A program made the position numbers and the translations under genes. From JBGSUZ01 sp964404895 (GTDB lineage Bacteria > Bacillota > Clostridia > Peptostreptococcales > Acidaminobacteraceae), in the NCBI GenBank assembly GCA_964404895.1, contig CAYOLV010000009.1, positions 1 to 64,000 of the forward strand: a stretch of 64,000 nt of DNA, read 5' to 3'. Position 1 is the stretch's first letter, and each line of letters starts with the position of its first letter. This document shows positions 60,456 through 64,000 of this stretch, one piece after another. Under the pieces are notes generated by a model that saw only the letters and a list, made by a program, of their open reading frames with translations, had not been told where the DNA came from and searched no databases.

Positions 60456-60528
60456 ATTTTTTGAACGATAGGGTAAGGTTAATATGGTATAATTGGAGCA
60501 TCAATTAATGATATTATTGGAGGTCAGT

Positions 60529-61344
60529 ATGTACGATTACCATATGCATTCTTATTTTTCTTCAGACACAAATGTGGCTATGAAAGATATGATAGAAAGC
60601 GCTATACGCAAAGGGTTTAAGCAAATTACTTTTACAGATCATATAGATTATGAGTATAACAGCCCAGAAATTGCCTTTGAGTTTGACTTAGAAGAATATC
60701 GAAAGACTATTCAGGGATTCCAATCTCTTTATCAAGATCAAATTCAAATTAACTTAGGTTTGGAAGTCGGGATTCAGCCCCATATCTTAGATAAATGCAG
60801 AAATCTGGTAAAAACAGTGTCGCCAGACTTTGTCATCGCCTCCCTTCATAATGTAGAAAAAAAAGACCTTTACCTTGGGGAATATTATGTTGGAAAAACC
60901 CCGGAAGAAGCACTGCGATATTCTTTTAAGGAACTCTTAGAGATGCTAGACCAATTCGATGATTTCTCAGTCATTGGACATATTGATATAGTGAAACGCT
61001 ACAGTGAACATGTTTTAGAATTGCCAAAAGAAGTCTTTGTGGATGCTGTAACACCAGTGCTTGAAAAGTTGATTGCCATGGGCAGGGGGATAGAAGTCAA
61101 TACTTCTGGACTGAGACAAGGTCTAAATGAAACCCTGCCTTCTGTGGAAATTTTAAGAAAATACCGAGCCCTTGGGGGAGAAATCATTACAATTGGTTCA
61201 GATGCCCATAACCCTGAGGATATTGGACACAGCTTTAAAGCAGTGCTGGAAACTTTATTAGAAATTGGTTTCAATCACATCTATGTCTATTCTCAAATGA
61301 AACCAGAACCCATTGCAATTATAGATATACTCAAGTCACTCTAA
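60529..61344 (+). CDS. PHP-domain phosphoesterase, HisJ-type
   Basis: 271 aa. PHP motifs YDYHMHSYFSSD, ITFTDHIDY, GLEVGI, VIASLHNV, VIGHIDIVKRY and GSDAHNPEDIGHSF in order. Histidinol-phosphatase-like, but with no his operon here. ATG 60529 is 6-7 bases after GGAGGTC. Confidence 0.85.
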   Translation: MYDYHMHSYFSSDTNVAMKDMIESAIRKGFKQITFTDHIDYEYNSPEIAFEFDLEEYRKTIQGFQSLYQDQIQINLGLEVGIQPHILDKCRNLVKTVSPDFVIASLHNVEKKDLYLGEYYVGKTPEEALRYSFKELLEMLDQFDDFSVIGHIDIVKRYSEHVLELPKEVFVDAVTPVLEKLIAMGRGIEVNTSGLRQGLNETLPSVEILRKYRALGGEIITIGSDAHNPEDIGHSFKAVLETLLEIGFNHIYVYSQMKPEPIAIIDILKSL

Positions 61345-61382
61345 ACCTGTGCAGCATAATCTCTTATTGAAAGGTGCGTCAT

Positions 61383-62660
61383 ATGGAACAAGAGAATCGT
61401 AGTCATTACAGATCCATTATTTCCACGGTGAGCATATCTCTTCAACATTTGTTAATTGCATTACCGGCAATTATATCGGTTCCAGTTCTATTTGGAGCGA
61501 TTGTAGGCCTCAATCAAGATGAAATGGTGAGAATTACTCAAGTTAGTATTTTGCTCTCAGGAGTCATGACCCTACTCCACGGTGTTCGTTTTAAAGGCGT
61601 CGGTTCAGCGGCTGCAATGGTCATGGGTGCGGATATGGCAGTCGTGGCGGTAGGAGTGAGAGCTGCATCGGTTCTCAACCTCAGAACGTTTTTTGGTATG
61701 ATGCTTATAGCTGCAGGCGTTGCCTATTTAGTTTCTTTGCTTATGGCAAAAGGGTTTAAGCTTATTTCTCCAGCAGTGGTGCTTTCAACCATGCTAATTT
61801 ACAGCATCAGCTTTTTGCCCGTTTCATTAGATTGGTTTTTAGGCGGGGTGGGCTCTCCGGACTATGGAAGTACCCGCAATATCTTAGTAGGTGCAGCGGT
61901 ACTCAGTTTTACTTTATTTTTGAATCAATACGGGAAAGGCATTTTAAAATTTGGCTCCATTGGACTTGGCATGATATTGGGTTTTGCCATCAGCTTACCG
62001 CTGGGGTTGATTAAGTGGACTTCCCAGTCTGGAGATTGGTTGAGTTTGCCCAAATTTGTTCCCTATATGCCTACTTTTTCCTTTGACACGGTGTTATTTG
62101 TCATTCCAATTATTGTGGTATTGTTGATCAAACAATTAATGGACTTATATATGTATTCTAATCAAATGAATCTCAGCCCGGAAGAAGAGACGGAACTTCT
62201 TAAAAATGGGATGCAGACCAATGCCATCGGATACCTTCTGACTTTTATATTGGGAGGAATTCCGACCAGCGCTCAGACTCAGAATTTTGGGGTTTGCAGC
62301 TTTCTACAAGAGGCTTCAAAAAAGTCTGTTTTTATAACAGGACTGATTCTAATTGTGGTAGGGATGATTCCTAAGCTCAGTGCGGGTCTTGTTTTTATTC
62401 CCTTGCCCGTTTTGGGAGCATTGGGGCTGCTTCTCATTGCCTCACTTTTCAATATGAGCATTGCAACAGCTAAACATTTTAAATGGTCTAACAAAGGCGT
62501 GACTGTTCTTTCTTTGTCATTTTTGTTTGGACTTCTGGCATTATTCAAACCAGATTCAGGTGTTACGATTAATCAAGGTTTTAGGATTATCCTTGAATCA
62601 GGCATTACAATGAGTTTTTTATGTGGTATTTTGCTTGAACTAGTGATTCCTGAAAATTAG
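61383..62660 (+). CDS. NCS2-family nucleobase permease
   Basis: 425 aa, about 12-14 membrane segments. LQHLLIALPAIISVPVLFGAIVG is the NCS2 start region, and LGGIPTSAQTQNFGVCSF is the substrate-site motif region. Uracil/xanthine-type H+ symporter. ATG 61383 after GAAAGG; GTG 61374 possible. Probably co-transcribed with the next gene. Confidence 0.85.
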   Translation: MEQENRSHYRSIISTVSISLQHLLIALPAIISVPVLFGAIVGLNQDEMVRITQVSILLSGVMTLLHGVRFKGVGSAAAMVMGADMAVVAVGVRAASVLNLRTFFGMMLIAAGVAYLVSLLMAKGFKLISPAVVLSTMLIYSISFLPVSLDWFLGGVGSPDYGSTRNILVGAAVLSFTLFLNQYGKGILKFGSIGLGMILGFAISLPLGLIKWTSQSGDWLSLPKFVPYMPTFSFDTVLFVIPIIVVLLIKQLMDLYMYSNQMNLSPEEETELLKNGMQTNAIGYLLTFILGGIPTSAQTQNFGVCSFLQEASKKSVFITGLILIVVGMIPKLSAGLVFIPLPVLGALGLLLIASLFNMSIATAKHFKWSNKGVTVLSLSFLFGLLALFKPDSGVTINQGFRIILESGITMSFLCGILLELVIPEN

Positions 62661-62677
62661 CCAATGGAGAAGTTGAC

Positions 62678-63916
62678 ATGAGAAAACTGATGAGGAATGA
62701 GCAATACGAAAAGGCAGATCCAACATTAAAACTGTTTATCTCTTATGGAATCATCTATGAAATTATGGGGAACTTTTATAAACCCTTTGCTGTAAAATTT
62801 TTAGAGAGAATTGGCGGCGGAGAGTGGGCGATGTCCCTCTTTAACTCTTTGCCTGGGTTAATTACTCTTTTTGCAGTTATTCCAGGAGCAATTTTTATAC
62901 GAAAGCAATCCAGCCTCAAATATGTGACTATGTTTCTCATATTGGCAGGGCGTTCATTCCTTCTTTTAATGGCTTTTATTCCATTTTTGTCAGGGGAGTG
63001 GCAAGTGGCAGTATTTTTAATGCTCTATTCCTTGATGTGCTTTCCTGATGCAATTTATCAGACCAGCTATCAGGCCTTTGTAGGCAAAATATTTAGAGAT
63101 AAAGATAGAGCTTATGCCATTAGTACAAGAAATAAACTGACAGTTCCAATTATCACGGTCATGACACTCGTGATTGGTAAGGTCATTACAAGCCTTCCTA
63201 AAACCGATGATCAAAGAATTATGATATATCAGTTATTTTTCCTCTTGGCGTTCATTTTTGGATTATTGGAATTGTACGTGTTTAAGTCCTTCAAGGTAGA
63301 AAAAGAAAATCTGGATGACCAAATTCACTTTGTTGAAAGCTTAAAAAAAGTCGTTAAAAATAAGCCCTTTATATTCTTTACAGCTTGTAGTTTGTTGTTC
63401 CATTTTGGCTGGCAAATGGGTTGGCCGTTGTTCAATATTTACACCATTAAAACCTTGGGTGCAGATGAAATGTGGCTGGCTATTATATCAGTGTCGTCCT
63501 CTGTGACCATGTTTTTTGCGTATGGTTACTGGAATAAGGTCATTCATAAAAAGGGAAATGCTTATGTCTTAGCGATTAACACTTTAGGGATGGCTGTTAC
63601 ACCATTGATGTATATCTTATCTTTTAATCTTTACATCTTAACTGTGACGGCTTTTCTTTCAGGAATATTTATTGCAGGGACGACTACGGTTTTATTGAGT
63701 GGATTATTAGAAGTGACACCAGAAGCGGATCGAGTGACTTATTTAGCTATTTATAGCACCTTGACGAACTTAAGCCTAGCCATTGCACCTCTCATTGGGC
63801 ACTGGTTCTTAGAAATTAACGGAATTGCCTTTGCACTTGTCATGACCGCGATTTTCAGAATTTTCGGCAGTCTGGCCTTTTTCTATCGCAATAAAAAGAT
63901 AAGTGTAAACTCTTAA
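62678..63916 (+). CDS. MFS transporter
   Basis: 412 aa with about 12 membrane helices (LFISYGIIYEIMGNFYKPFAVKFLERIGG at the start; later FTACSLLFHFGWQMGWPLF). A loop with basic residues near the middle divides the two halves. Substrate unknown. AATGGAGAAGTTGAC precedes the ATG. Confidence 0.85.
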   Translation: MRKLMRNEQYEKADPTLKLFISYGIIYEIMGNFYKPFAVKFLERIGGGEWAMSLFNSLPGLITLFAVIPGAIFIRKQSSLKYVTMFLILAGRSFLLLMAFIPFLSGEWQVAVFLMLYSLMCFPDAIYQTSYQAFVGKIFRDKDRAYAISTRNKLTVPIITVMTLVIGKVITSLPKTDDQRIMIYQLFFLLAFIFGLLELYVFKSFKVEKENLDDQIHFVESLKKVVKNKPFIFFTACSLLFHFGWQMGWPLFNIYTIKTLGADEMWLAIISVSSSVTMFFAYGYWNKVIHKKGNAYVLAINTLGMAVTPLMYILSFNLYILTVTAFLSGIFIAGTTTVLLSGLLEVTPEADRVTYLAIYSTLTNLSLAIAPLIGHWFLEINGIAFALVMTAIFRIFGSLAFFYRNKKISVNS

Positions 63917-63930
63917 TAACAACTCTCAAC

Positions 63931-63994
63931 TAAAAAAAGCGTATGTACTTAAAACCCACTCCACAAGAGTGCCGTTTCTGTACATGCGCTTTTT
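63931..63994 (+). terminator. Terminator at the right edge
   Basis: AAAAAAGCGTATGTAC (63932-63947) pairs with GTACATGCGCTTTTTT (63979-63994), with an inner CACTC/GAGTG stem. It closes the MFS unit. Confidence 0.88.
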
Positions 63995-64000
63995 TATGAT

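Noticed and set aside
57466..61344. HisA-like and HisJ-like genes as a histidine operon
   Set aside because: They are 2.4 kb apart, on opposite strands, and separated by unrelated genes; no other his genes are seen.

Overview
The window is a low-GC Gram-positive chromosome, most likely an anaerobic clostridium-type Firmicute. The signs are AGGAGG-type ribosome binding sites, frequent TTG/GTG starts, T-rich hairpin terminators, LexA/DinR-type SOS boxes, PdxST-type vitamin B6 synthesis, and a NuoE/NuoF/NfnB-like soluble flavin-iron-sulfur complex of the kind seen in fermenters and acetogens. No species can be named from the sequence alone.

Layout. (1) 1-3510 is host DNA: the end of a tRNA-Cys gene, then an NAD-salvage operon (a Nudix/winged-helix NrtR-like regulator, a nicotinamidase-like hydrolase, nicotinate phosphoribosyltransferase). 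Its promoter is followed directly by two identical palindromes. (2) 3560-41983 is a complete-looking prophage integrated into a tRNA-Arg(ACG) gene and bounded by a perfect 114-bp direct repeat. (3) 42012-64000 is host DNA: a degenerate Nudix-like protein, pdxST, a DNA glycosylase, an M20 peptidase, a RelA/SpoT-like synthetase, a cold-shock protein, an HD-GYP protein, IPP isomerase, the three-gene NuoE/NuoF/NfnB-like complex, an orphan HisA-like protein, a Crp/Fnr regulator, deoD, ssb, a PHP phosphoesterase, a purine/pyrimidine permease and an MFS transporter.

Prophage. The leftward lysogeny arm runs repressor, DnaQ-BRCT, TM2 protein, secreted protein, an unrecognised pair (348 and 512 aa, the second membrane-anchored), ImmA-like peptidase, integrase. 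The rightward arm runs Cro-like regulator, small DNA-binding proteins, replisome organizer, DUF1492 regulator, a second catalytic-domain-only tyrosine recombinase, HNH, terminase, HK97-type portal/protease/capsid, and a contractile tail (sheath, tube, frameshifted chaperone, tape measure, XkdP-XkdU-like baseplate, fibre). It continues through the lysis genes and a Dam-like methyltransferase whose promoter contains a LexA box. The morphology is therefore an HK97-like head with a contractile tail.

The most unusual cargo lies between the methyltransferase and attR (37150-41436). It is a compact, very AT-rich operon coding for a STAS-like/GHKL ATPase protein, a STAS-like/orotate-PRTase-like protein, an HD/orotate-PRTase-like protein and the thymidylate synthase ThyX. 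Its position suggests lysogenic-conversion cargo. The domain set suggests a nucleotide-centred (perhaps pyrimidine) regulatory or phage-conflict system that I do not recognise as a described one. A second unrecognised pair lies at 5643-8244.
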